Shown: positions 1 through 8,103 of the stretch, in pieces
Position numbering within the stretch: the first letter of the stretch is position 1
Layout: each line of letters begins with the position of its first letter
Assembly: GCF_030503635.1 (NCBI RefSeq)
Contig: NZ_CP129965.1
Span: 1,178,001 to 1,242,000 of the forward strand
Length of the DNA: 64,000 bases
Source: Corynebacterium sp. P3-F1
GTDB lineage: Bacteria > Actinomycetota > Actinomycetes > Mycobacteriales > Mycobacteriaceae
Direction of reading: 5' to 3'
Program-made: the position numbers and the translations under genes
Notes under the pieces: model-generated
Told to the model about the DNA's origin: nothing
What the model saw: the letters and a program-made list of their open reading frames with translations, nothing else
The model's database searches: none

Positions 1-1231
1 AGAAAATGGAAAAGTACTGTCCAAACGGATACAGGGGTGTCTTGTAGTCCAGTGCGGCTTCTTCCTCCGGGGTCATAGCCCGGCGCGAGGCGAGGTGCGC
101 CAGGAGGATCATCAGCCACACGAAAATGGTGGCGAAGGTAGCCAGGGACGCAATGATCTCGAAGATGCGGTCCGGGATGAGAGTATTGGCTATCACGCCC
201 ACGATGAGCACGATGAGCAGGATCACCGTGGTCATCACCGGCACGTCGCGGACTGTGCGGGCCATGATCCGCGGGGCGAGATTCTGCTTGGCCAGCCCGG
301 TGAGCACGCGTCCGGCACCGAAGAGGTCAGCGTTAATGGCGGACAGGGCGGCGGTGATGACCACGAAGTTCAGCAGCCCTGCGGCCCAGTTCACGCCGAG
401 GGTGGAGAAAATCTGGACGAACGGCGACTCCTCACCGGTGATGGTGCGCCACGGGTTGATCATCAGGATGATCAGGATCGACAGGACATAGAACAGCAGG
501 ATGCGAACCGGAACGGTGTTCACTGCTTTGGGCACCGCAGTCTTCGGGTCGGTGGCTTCGCTGCCGGCCACGCCGATGATCTCCGTTCCGCCGAAGGCGA
601 AGAGCACAAGGATGAAGGACGAAACCATACCGCTGAAGCCGTTGGGGAAGAACCCGCCGTCGTTGACCAAACTGGCGGGGCCGGTGGTCTCCGCGGTGGA
701 CAGGCCGAAGACGAGGACTGCAGCGCCTGCAATGATCATCGCGATCACGGCGCCGACTTTGACCACGGTGAACCAGAACTCCAACTCGCCGAAGGCCTTG
801 GCGCTGGCCACGTTCGCTGCGCCGACGATGAGCAGGGCAGCCACGATCCACACCCACCGAGAGACATCCGGGAACCAGAATCCCATGTAGATGCCTATGG
901 CGGTGAGGTCTGCCAAGGCCACGATGACCATCTCGAAAGCGAACATCCAGCCGGTGAGGTATCCGACGGCACCGCCCAGATAGGCGCGGGTGTATTCCGC
1001 GAAAGAACCGGTGACGGGGTGCCGCACGGACATCTCGCCGAGAGCCCGGAGCAGGAAGTACACCACTGCGCCGCCGAGAAGATAGACCAACAAAACCGAC
1101 GGCCCGGCTGCCTGGATCGCGCCGGCGGACCCGTAGAACAGGCCGGTGCCGATCGCGGAACCGAGCGCGATGAAATTCAGGTGGCGTGTGCTCAAACCGT
1201 TGCGGGAAGACTGAGTTGTCCCGGATGCCAT
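1..1231 (-). CDS. Amino-acid permease, APC superfamily (partial at window edge)
   Basis: The reading frame starts with ATG at 1231 and runs off the left edge, so the C-terminus is missing. The N-terminus reads MASGTTQSSRNGLSTRHLNF and is followed by a glycine-rich first helix (SAIGTGLFYGSAGAI), the consensus of the AAT branch of the APC superfamily (amino acid-proton symporters of the aromatic, histidine and proline type). Another typical segment is GEMSVRHPVTGSFAEYTR after helix 2. About ten hydrophobic segments are visible in the 410 codons present. Role: proton-driven uptake of an amino acid across the cytoplasmic membrane; the substrate cannot be read from sequence. It lies 25 bases downstream of the DUF5926 gene on the same strand and could be cotranscribed. 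Confidence 0.9.
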   Translation of the reverse strand, partial: MASGTTQSSRNGLSTRHLNFIALGSAIGTGLFYGSAGAIQAAGPSVLLVYLLGGAVVYFLLRALGEMSVRHPVTGSFAEYTRAYLGGAVGYLTGWMFAFEMVIVALADLTAIGIYMGFWFPDVSRWVWIVAALLIVGAANVASAKAFGELEFWFTVVKVGAVIAMIIAGAAVLVFGLSTAETTGPASLVNDGGFFPNGFSGMVSSFILVLFAFGGTEIIGVAGSEATDPKTAVPKAVNTVPVRILLFYVLSILIILMINPWRTITGEESPFVQIFSTLGVNWAAGLLNFVVITAALSAINADLFGAGRVLTGLAKQNLAPRIMARTVRDVPVMTTVILLIVLIVGVIANTLIPDRIFEIIASLATFATIFVWLMILLAHLASRRAMTPEEEAALDYKTPLYPFGQYFSIF

Positions 1232-1256
1232 GACCCTTTGCCCCTCGCCTTGTGTC

Positions 1257-2168
1257 TTAGATGGTTACCTGGCGCGACTTGATGTTTTCCAGCTGCTTGC
1301 GCTCATCGGCACTCAGCTGGGCATCGTTGTCGTACTCGGCCGCGATCGCCTCGTTGACCTTGGTCAGCGCCTCGCCGTAGGAATCGGCTGCGACGGACGG
1401 GTCGAGATCGAAGACCGGAACAACCAGACCGTGGGTGCGGAAAGTGCCGGCGAATTTGGTGCCGTCACCCAGGTTCAGCTCGCCACGGGCGGCGATGCGC
1501 GCCAGGGCGTTGAGAAGCGTGCGCTCGTCATCCTCCGGACGGACCCAACGGATGTGCGCCTTGCCGCCACCCGGGTTGACCCACCAGATGGATCCGGGGA
1601 GGTCCGTGACGATCTCGGTGGAGGGCAGAACGGCATCGTTGGCGCGGGCCAAGGCCTGCTGAACCTGCGGGTTGCCGGCGGCGGAATCCGTGAACCACCA
1701 GTTGAAGTTGTCGTGTGCGGTGATGTCCAGCTCAGTGCTCTCGCCCAGCAGCGTGTTCAGCTCGGGCTGGGATCCGTTCGCAGCGGTGGAGTTCAGCGTC
1801 GCCCCCGGCTCGGCATTGAGCACCCAGTTCAGGGCGTATGCGAGGTCGCGGTTCGGGTTCTGCGAGTGGGACTGTACCTGGAGAGCCACGAAGCGTTCGC
1901 CGCCGTCCTCCTCCGGGCGGCGCAGGGCCGCGCCGGCACCGGGAAGAACAGTCACGATGTTGACGTCGGTGCCCTTGACATCCACTTTCGCTACTGCGGA
2001 GGGAACGAATTCCTGCAGGGCCACCAGGTCGGTTTCGGCGGCGAATCCCTTGTAGGGGCGGGGATCTTTCTGCAGGGCTTCACGCTCAGCGGCGCGGGCA
2101 GCCAGCTTCGCCTGGCGGCGGCTCATGCCCTCGGGCAGATCTTCCTTCTTGCGGTTCTTCTTGGCCAT
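1257..2168 (-). CDS. DUF5926 family protein
   Basis: About 303 residues, starting at the ATG at 2168 (MAKKNRKKEDLPEGMSRR); an in-frame codon nine bases upstream is less likely. The N-terminus is short, basic and probably disordered (residues 1-40). The rest is a soluble alpha/beta protein without signal peptide or membrane segment. I recognise it as the actinobacterial DUF5926 family, a conserved single-copy cytoplasmic protein of unknown function. It lies between the glycerophosphodiesterase upstream (24-base gap) and the permease downstream, all on the minus strand, so a three-gene transcript is possible. No catalytic motif is evident. Confidence 0.8.
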   Translation of the reverse strand: MAKKNRKKEDLPEGMSRRQAKLAARAAEREALQKDPRPYKGFAAETDLVALQEFVPSAVAKVDVKGTDVNIVTVLPGAGAALRRPEEDGGERFVALQVQSHSQNPNRDLAYALNWVLNAEPGATLNSTAANGSQPELNTLLGESTELDITAHDNFNWWFTDSAAGNPQVQQALARANDAVLPSTEIVTDLPGSIWWVNPGGGKAHIRWVRPEDDERTLLNALARIAARGELNLGDGTKFAGTFRTHGLVVPVFDLDPSVAADSYGEALTKVNEAIAAEYDNDAQLSADERKQLENIKSRQVTI

Positions 2169-2192
2169 ACCGCCCAATTTACCGGGGTCAGG

Positions 2193-2972
2193 TCAGTTCA
2201 CAGTGCCTGGGGTGCGGAAAGTCTCCACCGCGACCTGCGGGTGGTCGGTGGCGAAGACGTCGACACCACTGTCGCGGCACCACCGCATGTGGTCCGGCTC
2301 ATTCACGGTCCACGTGTACGTTTTCAGCCCGCGGTAACCCAGGAGTTTCGGTTTGCCGCGAAGGTGGGCGAGCGCCGGGCCAACGCCGTAAGGGCGGGAG
2401 AGCATCGTGCTGGTGGGATTCCACTTCTTCTCGCGCAAGCGGAACAGGTAGAACGTCTCCAGTTCCGGCACCGCGTGGGTGAAATAGCGCATGGCCGAGT
2501 GAGAGAAGGAGATGAGGTGGACGCGCGGGTCAGACAGCATCCCGCGGTACCAGAGGGTGCGCACAGTCTGCTCGTCCACTTCCGGCCCGAAGCGGGTGGG
2601 GTGCTTGGTCTCAATGTAGATGTGCTTGTCGGGGTAATCCTGGAGGAGGTCCAACAGTTCGTCGAGAAGCAAAAGCTGCTGCGGATCCTCCTCCGTGCCG
2701 TAATTGAATTGGCGCAGGTCCGCGAAATCCATCCTGGCGATGCGCCCCGCGCCGTTGGAGGTGCGGTTGATCAGCGCGTCGTGGTGGACAACGAGGCGGC
2801 CATCGCGTGTGAGGCGAACGTCGCATTCGATGCCGTGCACGCCGTCCATTTTCAGCGCTTCATCGAATGCCCGAAGCGTGGATTCCGGGTGGAGCCCCGA
2901 TGCGCCGCGGTGGGCGACGATGAGCGGATGGGTGCTGGGTGCCGAAATCTGGGCGGAGGTGGCGATGGTCAT
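2193..2972 (-). CDS. Glycerophosphodiester phosphodiesterase
   Basis: GDPD family enzyme, which hydrolyses glycerophosphodiesters to sn-glycerol-3-phosphate and an alcohol. The family signature is clear: LIVAHRGASGLHPEST near the N-terminus, GIECDVRLTRDGRLVVHHD with the metal-binding E/D pair and catalytic His, and IETKHP further on; the C-terminus carries the TVNEPDHMRWCRDSGVD segment typical of the barrel end. I chose ATG 2972 (MTIATSAQIS) because a purine-rich GGGGAGA lies upstream; a longer form from 3038 adds 22 residues of doubtful coding character. No signal peptide, so likely cytoplasmic. About 260 residues, normal for bacterial GDPDs. It probably heads the unit with DUF5926 and the permease. 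Confidence 0.9.
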   Translation of the reverse strand: MTIATSAQISAPSTHPLIVAHRGASGLHPESTLRAFDEALKMDGVHGIECDVRLTRDGRLVVHHDALINRTSNGAGRIARMDFADLRQFNYGTEEDPQQLLLLDELLDLLQDYPDKHIYIETKHPTRFGPEVDEQTVRTLWYRGMLSDPRVHLISFSHSAMRYFTHAVPELETFYLFRLREKKWNPTSTMLSRPYGVGPALAHLRGKPKLLGYRGLKTYTWTVNEPDHMRWCRDSGVDVFATDHPQVAVETFRTPGTVN

Positions 2973-3159
2973 GCCTGCGATGTCTCCCCGAAAAGCGCGT
3001 GCAACTTGCCACCCGACCATAGGCGCGCGAAAGAGCATGCAAAAGTGCTGGCGGGGGTAGATACGGAAGTATCACGCGAAAATAACGCGCTGTTCACCTG
3101 ACGTTAGTTTAGAGGGCAAACGTCGGCAGGCGAATGCGATCTTTGCCACAATAGTTCGC

Positions 3160-5100
3160 ATGTCTATTACGCCTCTCGACGCATCGTTTCGGACATTACG
3201 CACCCGCGTCGGGGACGCGGCTACCAGCGCGAAGAGCAAGGTGCAGGAGCTGTGGCCACGCCGCACACACGCGGTCCGCGCGCCCCTGTACGCCGTGGAG
3301 CTGCTGGCGGATCTGACCCCGGTCGTGCGCATGTCGGGCCTGCGCCGGCTCCCGGATGATTTCGCAGCAGGCATTTTGGGTGCGGAGGTGGCCACGTGGA
3401 GCGCGATCTCGCCGTCGCTGCTCCCCCACCCGTGGTGGGTGACCACGGCGAATGTCGCGATCAGCCAGGCGGCGGGCCACACAGTCGGCGTCGGCGCGTC
3501 GAACCTCGCGGCGTCCATCGCGAGCGCACGGAACTGGAATTACCCGCGCAAGCTGCGCCGCAAAACAGCGGTTCCCGTGCAGGTCACCATGGGTGCCGTC
3601 ACGGTCGCCACATACCTTTCCGCCGCTTTACGACGTTCCGAGCACGAGCGCCTCGTCGACGACCCCACCCGCCTCGGGCCGCTGCAGACCCTGGCGGGAA
3701 TCGGTCTCGGCTCCATCGGCTACGGCGTGCTCCTGCTGCTGGGTGAGGGCATCCAGGTCACCGCCGACCGCTTCAACCACGAGCTGCGCCGCTGGATGCC
3801 GCCAGTTGTATCGTGGCCGCTGGCCATCGTGGGCTTGAGCGCCGCCGGCGCGGTGCTGACGGACAAGGTGGTCGTGCGTCAGATTCTCAACAGCGCTTAC
3901 CGCAACGCCGACAAACTCAACCGGGAGTTCCTGCCCGGCGCGGACAAACCCAGCGAACCGGAGCGCTCCGGCTCACCGGATTCTCTCGAGCGCTGGAAGT
4001 ACCTGGGCCGTCAGGGTCGCGCCGTTGTGGCGGGTGGACCGCGGAAGGCTGATATTGAGAACGTGCTCGGCGCCGACAGCGCGCGCGAACCGATCCGCGT
4101 CTTCATCGGCCTGAAGGACCGCAGCCCCGAAGAACAGGCCCAGATGGCGCTGAAAGAAATGGACCGCACCGACGCCTGGTCCCGGAAGGCCATCGCCGTG
4201 CTGTCTTCGGCCGGCACAGGATGGATCAACGACTTCCACACCTCCGGATTCGAGTTCTTGAACCGGGGCGACTGCGCGATCGTCGCCCAGCAGTACTCGT
4301 TCATGCCCTCGGCGTACTCTTATGCCTCGGACCGCGAAGTGCCGGTGCGCAGCTCGCGGGTACTCATCAGCGCCATCCGCGAGCGCCTTGCCGAAATGCC
4401 CGAGGACCAGCGCCCGCGGCTTTACGTCGGCGGCGAGTCCCTCGGCGCCTACGGCGTCGCTGACGCCTTCGACAGCGTCGACTCGCTGCTGAATAGCATC
4501 GACGGCGGCGTGTTCACCGGCACTCCCGGATTCACAGCCCGCCACATTCAGCTCACCCGGGACCGCGACAACGGCAGCCCGGAGCGCCTCCCCGTTGTGG
4601 ACGGTGGCCGCCACGTCCGCTTCACGGCGCACCCCGACCACCTGGAGAACACTTTCGACGGCAGCGAGTACGGCCAGGAATGGGAGTTCCCCCGCGCCGT
4701 CTTCGCCCAACACGCCTCCGACCCGGTCGTGTGGTGGGACTGGAAGCTCTTCGTGCGCAAGCCGAACTGGCTGCGTGAACCGGGCTCACGCGGTGTGAAG
4801 GCGCCGGAGGCGCAGCATGTCGACGTCCTTCAGAGCATGCGGTGGGCGCCGTTCATCACCGGCTGGCAGGTCGGCGTGGACCAGTTGCTCTCGCAGAACC
4901 AGCCGGGCGGCCACGGGCACCAGTACCACGACGAGACAGTCGCCTACTGGAACGCGGTGCTGGATGCGGGGGCGAGCGACGAGGAGATCTCCAAGATCTC
5001 CGAGTGGATCCACCAAGACTCCACCCGCATCCGCGCCACCGCCGCCTCTGCCGCGAAGGAATCGGCGCAGAACACCTTCAACCGCTCCAGCTCCTCCTAG
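3160..5100 (+). CDS. Membrane-anchored alpha/beta hydrolase (Abhydrolase_9 type)
   Basis: A 646-residue protein with an N-terminal half containing several hydrophobic segments (roughly residues 60-240) and a C-terminal soluble half with an alpha/beta hydrolase fold. The nucleophile elbow is visible as VGGESLGAYG (G-x-S-x-G). This architecture matches the actinobacterial Abhydrolase_9 and Abhydrolase_9_N pair, found in mycolic-acid bacteria; the substrate is unknown, a lipid or ester in the envelope being a plausible guess. Start ATG 3160. Its stop codon shares the CTAG at 5097-5100 with the stop of msrA on the other strand, so the two genes converge with no spacer. The tail is rich in Ser and Ala. 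Confidence 0.85.
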   Translation: MSITPLDASFRTLRTRVGDAATSAKSKVQELWPRRTHAVRAPLYAVELLADLTPVVRMSGLRRLPDDFAAGILGAEVATWSAISPSLLPHPWWVTTANVAISQAAGHTVGVGASNLAASIASARNWNYPRKLRRKTAVPVQVTMGAVTVATYLSAALRRSEHERLVDDPTRLGPLQTLAGIGLGSIGYGVLLLLGEGIQVTADRFNHELRRWMPPVVSWPLAIVGLSAAGAVLTDKVVVRQILNSAYRNADKLNREFLPGADKPSEPERSGSPDSLERWKYLGRQGRAVVAGGPRKADIENVLGADSAREPIRVFIGLKDRSPEEQAQMALKEMDRTDAWSRKAIAVLSSAGTGWINDFHTSGFEFLNRGDCAIVAQQYSFMPSAYSYASDREVPVRSSRVLISAIRERLAEMPEDQRPRLYVGGESLGAYGVADAFDSVDSLLNSIDGGVFTGTPGFTARHIQLTRDRDNGSPERLPVVDGGRHVRFTAHPDHLENTFDGSEYGQEWEFPRAVFAQHASDPVVWWDWKLFVRKPNWLREPGSRGVKAPEAQHVDVLQSMRWAPFITGWQVGVDQLLSQNQPGGHGHQYHDETVAYWNAVLDAGASDEEISKISEWIHQDSTRIRATAASAAKESAQNTFNRSSSS

Positions 5101-5738
5101 ATCCCGCAGGCCACTCCCGTTGAGTGGTGCGGGCAGTAGCCGTTCGGCACCTTGTGCAGGTACTGCTGGTGCTCGTCCTCGGCCAGGTAATAGTCCGCGC
5201 CTGCTCGCACTTCGGTGGTGATGGGGCCGTAGCCGGCGTCGATAAGCGATTGCCCGTACGTGTCCACCCACCCGCGGATGAGCTCGGCCTCGTACTCGCT
5301 GTCGGTGTAGAACGCGGAGCGGTACTGCGTGCCCACATCGTTGCCCTGGCGGAAGCCCTGCGTCGGATCGTGGGCCTCAAGCGCGGCGCGGACGAGCTCT
5401 TTCAGGGAGATTTTCTCCGGATCATAGACGACCTCCACGAGCTCGACGTGGTTCGTCTGCCCAGAGCACACCTCGCGGTACGTCGGGTTCGGGGTCACCC
5501 CGCCGCCGTAGCCGACGGATGTGGCTTCCACACCGTCCATGGTCCAGTACATTTTCTCTGCACCCCAGAAACATCCGATGCCAATGAGCAGCCGTTTCTG
5601 CCCCTCACGCCACGGCCCCGTAATCGGGGTGCCCAGCACCGCATGCGGCTGCGGGTTAGGCAGGACCGGTTCGGTGCGGCCGGGCAGCGCGCGGTCCGGG
5701 TCGACGAGTTCTGGGGTGCGTCCGAAGAAGAATGCCAT
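5097..5738 (-). CDS. msrA: Peptide methionine-(S)-sulfoxide reductase MsrA
   Basis: Repairs oxidised methionine in proteins, in the cytoplasm, using thioredoxin as reductant. The active-site motif GCFWGAEKMYW with the catalytic Cys is present, as are YGGGVTPNPTYREVCSG and HDPTQGFRQGNDVGTQYRS typical of MsrA. A C-terminal Cys (GVACGI) and one in PNGYCPHHSTG could act as resolving residues. I start it at ATG 5738 (MAFFFGRTPELVD), which has GAGGG upstream; a longer frame to 5819 would overlap the CGNR gene. 213 residues, normal for corynebacterial MsrA. In Corynebacterium glutamicum, as I recall, msrA neighbours sod; here the CGNR/HPP pair lies between them. Confidence 0.95.
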   Translation of the reverse strand: MAFFFGRTPELVDPDRALPGRTEPVLPNPQPHAVLGTPITGPWREGQKRLLIGIGCFWGAEKMYWTMDGVEATSVGYGGGVTPNPTYREVCSGQTNHVELVEVVYDPEKISLKELVRAALEAHDPTQGFRQGNDVGTQYRSAFYTDSEYEAELIRGWVDTYGQSLIDAGYGPITTEVRAGADYYLAEDEHQQYLHKVPNGYCPHHSTGVACGI

Positions 5739-5778
5739 GCCCTCATTAACGGCCGGCGCGGCTGAATGATTCCCTTCA

Positions 5779-6345
5779 TCACCTTCGCGCATGTCGGGCA
5801 ACCCGTGCCCGATTTCCACAAGTATTGCTACACCACTGTTGTCCTTCCCTCAGCTGGGTGTAATAAAGCACGCAATGGGGACCGTCACATTTTCGCAAAC
5901 GCGAAAGATTGGGTGGCGTGATCGTGTCGGCAGTCGAAAACAAAAGTTCGGCGAGAAAGTCGTCTACGGCCGAATCCCCTGCAGAGAAGTGAACGTCTAC
6001 ACCTGCCCCAGCGAAAGCGAACGACGGCTCAACAGTGACCAATCTACCTAGCCGCGTGAGCCCATCCGCTGCACTTTGAAAGTCACCAGACACGGCGGCT
6101 TCGTAAACAGTGGAAACCAGATCCCGAGCTGAGCGAAGGTCAGCTAGTTGGGCGTCGGTAACCGTGCCCACGTTGACAACGTCTATTTCCCGAGCCATGA
6201 CCTCGAACCACAACTGAGCGGATTCCGTCGATTCCAATAAGTCGACAATTTTTCGCCCGTCATAGAAACGAGAACTCAGAAAACGGGTGGCTGTCTGCTC
6301 AAAAGGGCGAACAAGAACCCCATCGGTGACGTACTGAGTCTTCAT
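5779..6345 (-). CDS. CGNR zinc-finger transcriptional regulator (ABATE type)
   Basis: 188 residues. The C-terminal module KCDGPHCVLYYTQ followed by QQWCSNTCGNRARVARH (about residues 150-186) is the CGNR zinc finger with four Cys, a DNA-binding element; the N-terminal part resembles the ABATE ligand-sensing domain of stress-responsive regulators in actinobacteria. ATG 6345 has a strong ribosome-binding site (GGAGGGTGGG). Divergent from the HPP membrane gene, with two similar 21-bp inverted repeats between them, so it probably regulates that gene and itself. The base composition is more AT-rich than the neighbours, suggesting acquisition. The ligand is unknown. The gene ends 40 bases before msrA begins on the same strand. 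Confidence 0.85.
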   Translation of the reverse strand: MKTQYVTDGVLVRPFEQTATRFLSSRFYDGRKIVDLLESTESAQLWFEVMAREIDVVNVGTVTDAQLADLRSARDLVSTVYEAAVSGDFQSAADGLTRLGRLVTVEPSFAFAGAGVDVHFSAGDSAVDDFLAELLFSTADTITPPNLSRLRKCDGPHCVLYYTQLREGQQWCSNTCGNRARVARHARR

Positions 6346-6400
6346 CCCACCCTCCGCTAAATCTTCCTAATTTCGTTGTACCAAGATTAACGTGAATCTA

Positions 6401-6421
6401 ACTAATGGTATTCCCATTAGT
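6401..6421. promoter_or_regulatory. Inverted repeat, probable operator 1 of the CGNR/HPP promoter region
   Basis: Perfect 8-bp arms, ACTAATGG-N5-CCATTAGT, between the two divergent starts. A second 21-bp copy follows 52 bases further on. The natural reading is a dimeric site for the CGNR protein; this is inference. Confidence 0.6.
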
Positions 6422-6452
6422 GCTGCAGAAGCTTCGCTAAGCTAAGCGGGCA

Positions 6453-6473
6453 ACTAACGCCATGACCATTAGT
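6453..6473. promoter_or_regulatory. Inverted repeat, probable operator 2 beside the HPP ribosome-binding site
   Basis: Same length and layout as the copy at 6401: ACTAACGC-N5-CCATTAGT, with the right half identical and the left half degenerate. It abuts the AAGGAG ribosome-binding site of the HPP gene, so occupancy would block transcript elongation or initiation there. Confidence 0.55.
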
Positions 6474-6484
6474 AAGGAGTCTCC

Positions 6485-6964
6485 ATGCTGTTCGCCACCC
6501 AAGCCCCACCGCGCCCGCCTTTACGCGCCATCACTGTTGCAACGATTTCAAGCTGCATAGCCCTAGCCGTTCTCACCTTTCTCACCGTCACCACCGGCCA
6601 CCAATGGCTGATTCCCCCAATGGCTGCCTCGATGGCGCTAGTGATGGGAGTACCCAACCTGCCCCTAGCGCAACCTCGAAACGTTGTCGGCGGACAGACC
6701 CTTAGCGCAGCTGTCGGCGTCATCGTGGGCCTAGCCGGCGACTCTTTGTGGCTGGGTGCGCTAGCCGGCGGACTAGCACTAGGAGCAATGATGCTCGCTC
6801 GCATGCCCCACTCCCCTGCCGCGGCGACAGCAATTCTCGGAGTCACAGTCGATAACGGCACATGCTTCGTCCTTCTCGCTTTTCTATCGGCCGCCGTGCT
6901 TGTCTTAGTCGGCCTGCTCGGAAACCGGACCAACGGAGTCGACTACCCCTCCTACATCTGGTGA
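6485..6964 (+). CDS. HPP family integral membrane protein
   Basis: 159 residues, nearly all in about four to five hydrophobic segments. The HPP-type signature is present around residues 42-72 (WLIPPMAASMALVMGVPN and LAQPRNVVGG), which in this family forms the conserved re-entrant region; some cyanobacterial and plastid members have been linked to nitrite transport, but the substrate here is unknown. ATG 6485 follows AAGGAG. Leucine is often encoded by CTA and the gene is less GC-rich than neighbours, so it looks transferred together with the divergent CGNR regulator. The gene ends just before a cluster of palindromic repeats. Confidence 0.85.
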   Translation: MLFATQAPPRPPLRAITVATISSCIALAVLTFLTVTTGHQWLIPPMAASMALVMGVPNLPLAQPRNVVGGQTLSAAVGVIVGLAGDSLWLGALAGGLALGAMMLARMPHSPAAATAILGVTVDNGTCFVLLAFLSAAVLVLVGLLGNRTNGVDYPSYIW

Positions 6965-7301
6965 CGTGAAACCCCAGGAACTATGCAGCGCATAGCTCGC
7001 CCCGATGCCGCGCAACCCCAGGAACTATGCAGGGCATAAAGATTCGGTGCCCCAGGGCCAAAGAGCCCGCGTCGGTTCGGGCCCATATCCCCAGGAACTA
7101 TGCAGGGCATAGCGAAGGGGTGCGCGGGAACCAGGAACCCGTGTTCGCTCGGCCCCAAAACCCCAGGAACTATGCAGCGCATAGTTCACCCCGGATACCG
7201 CGGCACATTGCGCCGCAAAAACGAGACCTGGCGAAATTCCCTATCATGGGCGACGTACGGCGCTCGAAAGGGCGCGAACAAAATGAGAAAGGACACAGAA
7301 C
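6965..7301. other. Gene-free spacer between HPP and sodA, mostly repeats
   Basis: About 340 bases holding four copies of a 24-base palindromic repeat and then the sodA leader. Short frames on both strands here (for example 6952-7182 minus) translate the repeats and show no independent coding signal. Confidence 0.7.
6972..7184. repeat. Four-copy 24-base palindromic repeat cluster
   Basis: Copies at 6972-6995, 7016-7039, 7089-7112 and 7161-7184. Each begins CCCCAGGAA and ends in a 15-base dyad CTATGC-AGS-GCATA(G), where the loop alternates AGC and AGG. Spacers are 20, 49 and 48 bases and share no sequence I can see. Copy-to-copy identity is almost complete. RNA from either strand would form four short hairpins upstream of sodA. 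Confidence 0.85.
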
Positions 7302-7904
7302 ATGGCTGTTTACGAGCTTCCTGACCTGCCTTACGCATACGACGCACTCGAGCCGCACATCTCGGCCGAGATTATGGAGCTGCACCACGACAAGCACCAC
7401 GCGACCTACGTCAAGGGCGCGAACGCTGCGCTCGAGGCACTCGAGGCAGAGCGCAACGGCGAGGCCAACCCGGACAAGCTGCGTGCGCTGTCCAAGAACC
7501 TGGCCTTCAACCTGGGTGGCCACACCAACCACTCCATCTTCTGGAAGAACATGAGCCCGAACGGTGGCGGCCAGCCGGCTGGCGAGCTCGCCGAGGCTAT
7601 CAACCGCGACTTCGGCTCCTTCGAGGGCTTCCAGAAGCAGTTCGAGGGTGTCGCCACCTCCCTACAGGGCTCCGGCTGGGCTGTCCTGGGTTACGACCAC
7701 ATTGCTGGTCGCCTGATCATCCAGCAGCTGACCGACCAGCAGGGCAACGTCTCCGTCGACTTCACCCCAGTCCTCATGCTGGACATGTGGGAGCACGCTT
7801 ACTACCTGCAGTACAAGAACGTGAAGGCTGATTACGCCAAGGCGTTCTTGAACGTTGTCAACTGGGACGACGTCGCTGAGCGTTACGCGAAGGCTTCCGC
7901 CTAA
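7302..7904 (+). CDS. sodA: Superoxide dismutase, Mn/Fe family
   Basis: Converts superoxide to hydrogen peroxide and oxygen in the cytoplasm. 200 residues, the usual length. Metal ligands are in the expected places: His in [11 protein letters not shown] (first two), the Asp and His of [13 protein letters not shown] near the C-terminus. [10 protein letters not shown] and the Gln in TDQQGN favour the Mn-type pattern of corynebacteria. ATG 7302 follows GAGAAAGGACAC. A Rho-independent terminator begins 14 bases after the stop. Located two genes from msrA, consistent with an oxidative-stress neighbourhood. Confidence 0.97.
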   Translation: MAVYELPDLPYAYDALEPHISAEIMELHHDKHHATYVKGANAALEALEAERNGEANPDKLRALSKNLAFNLGGHTNHSIFWKNMSPNGGGQPAGELAEAINRDFGSFEGFQKQFEGVATSLQGSGWAVLGYDHIAGRLIIQQLTDQQGNVSVDFTPVLMLDMWEHAYYLQYKNVKADYAKAFLNVVNWDDVAERYAKASA

Positions 7905-7917
7905 GCACGAATTAGAA

Positions 7918-7956
7918 GGACCGCGCACTGACCCAGAAACAATGCGCGGTCCTTTT
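7918..7956 (+). terminator. Rho-independent terminator of sodA
   Basis: Ten-bp stem GGACCGCGCA / TGCGCGGTCC followed by TTTT. Confidence 0.9.
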
Positions 7957-7992
7957 GCGCTACCCCGGGGCTGGAGGAACCCGGGGTAGCGC
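7957..7992. terminator. Second perfect hairpin directly after the sodA terminator
   Basis: Perfect 12-bp arms GCGCTACCCCGG and CCGGGGTAGCGC with a 12-base loop, starting at the very end of the first terminator. It lacks a strong T-run on the plus strand (AACCTGATTTT follows). It may be a backup terminator or insulate the next promoter. Confidence 0.6.
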
Positions 7993-8021
7993 AACCTGAT
8001 TTTCGCAACGAGATACGGGGT

Positions 8022-8049
8022 TTGTTCCGTTCTCGAAAATGAGTATAGG
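8022..8049 (+). promoter_or_regulatory. Probable promoter of the MFS exporter gene
   Basis: TTGTTC at 8022-8027, a 16-base spacer and TATAGG at 8044-8049. The -10 element is covered by the DtxR-type operator. An imperfect dyad (CGAGATACGG / CCGTTCTCG, 8009-8035) overlaps the -35. Confidence 0.5.
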
Positions 8050-8063
8050 TTAGCCTGACCTTA
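8045..8063. promoter_or_regulatory. DtxR-type iron box
   Basis: ATAGGTTAGCCTGACCTTA matches the 19-bp DtxR consensus TTAGGTTAGCCTAACCTAA at 16 of 19 positions, including the whole central GGTTAGCCT. It overlaps the predicted -10, so DtxR with iron should repress the downstream MFS gene. Confidence 0.8.
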
Positions 8064-8103
8064 GTGCGCAAGAGGGCGGCCACATGGCCCGAGTCACGCG
8101 ACC

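Noticed and set aside
1230..3101. Long plus-strand frame of 623 codons
   Set aside because: It is antisense to the DUF5926 and glycerophosphodiesterase genes, whose protein motifs are clear; a typical shadow in GC-rich DNA.
6952..7182. Small protein with repeated CIVPG peptides on the minus strand
   Set aside because: The peptide repeats only mirror the DNA repeats; there is no ribosome-binding site and the spacer codons look random.
6972..7184. CRISPR-like array
   Set aside because: Only four units, spacers of very different length (20, 49, 48), the repeat itself is mainly a hairpin, and no cas gene is nearby.
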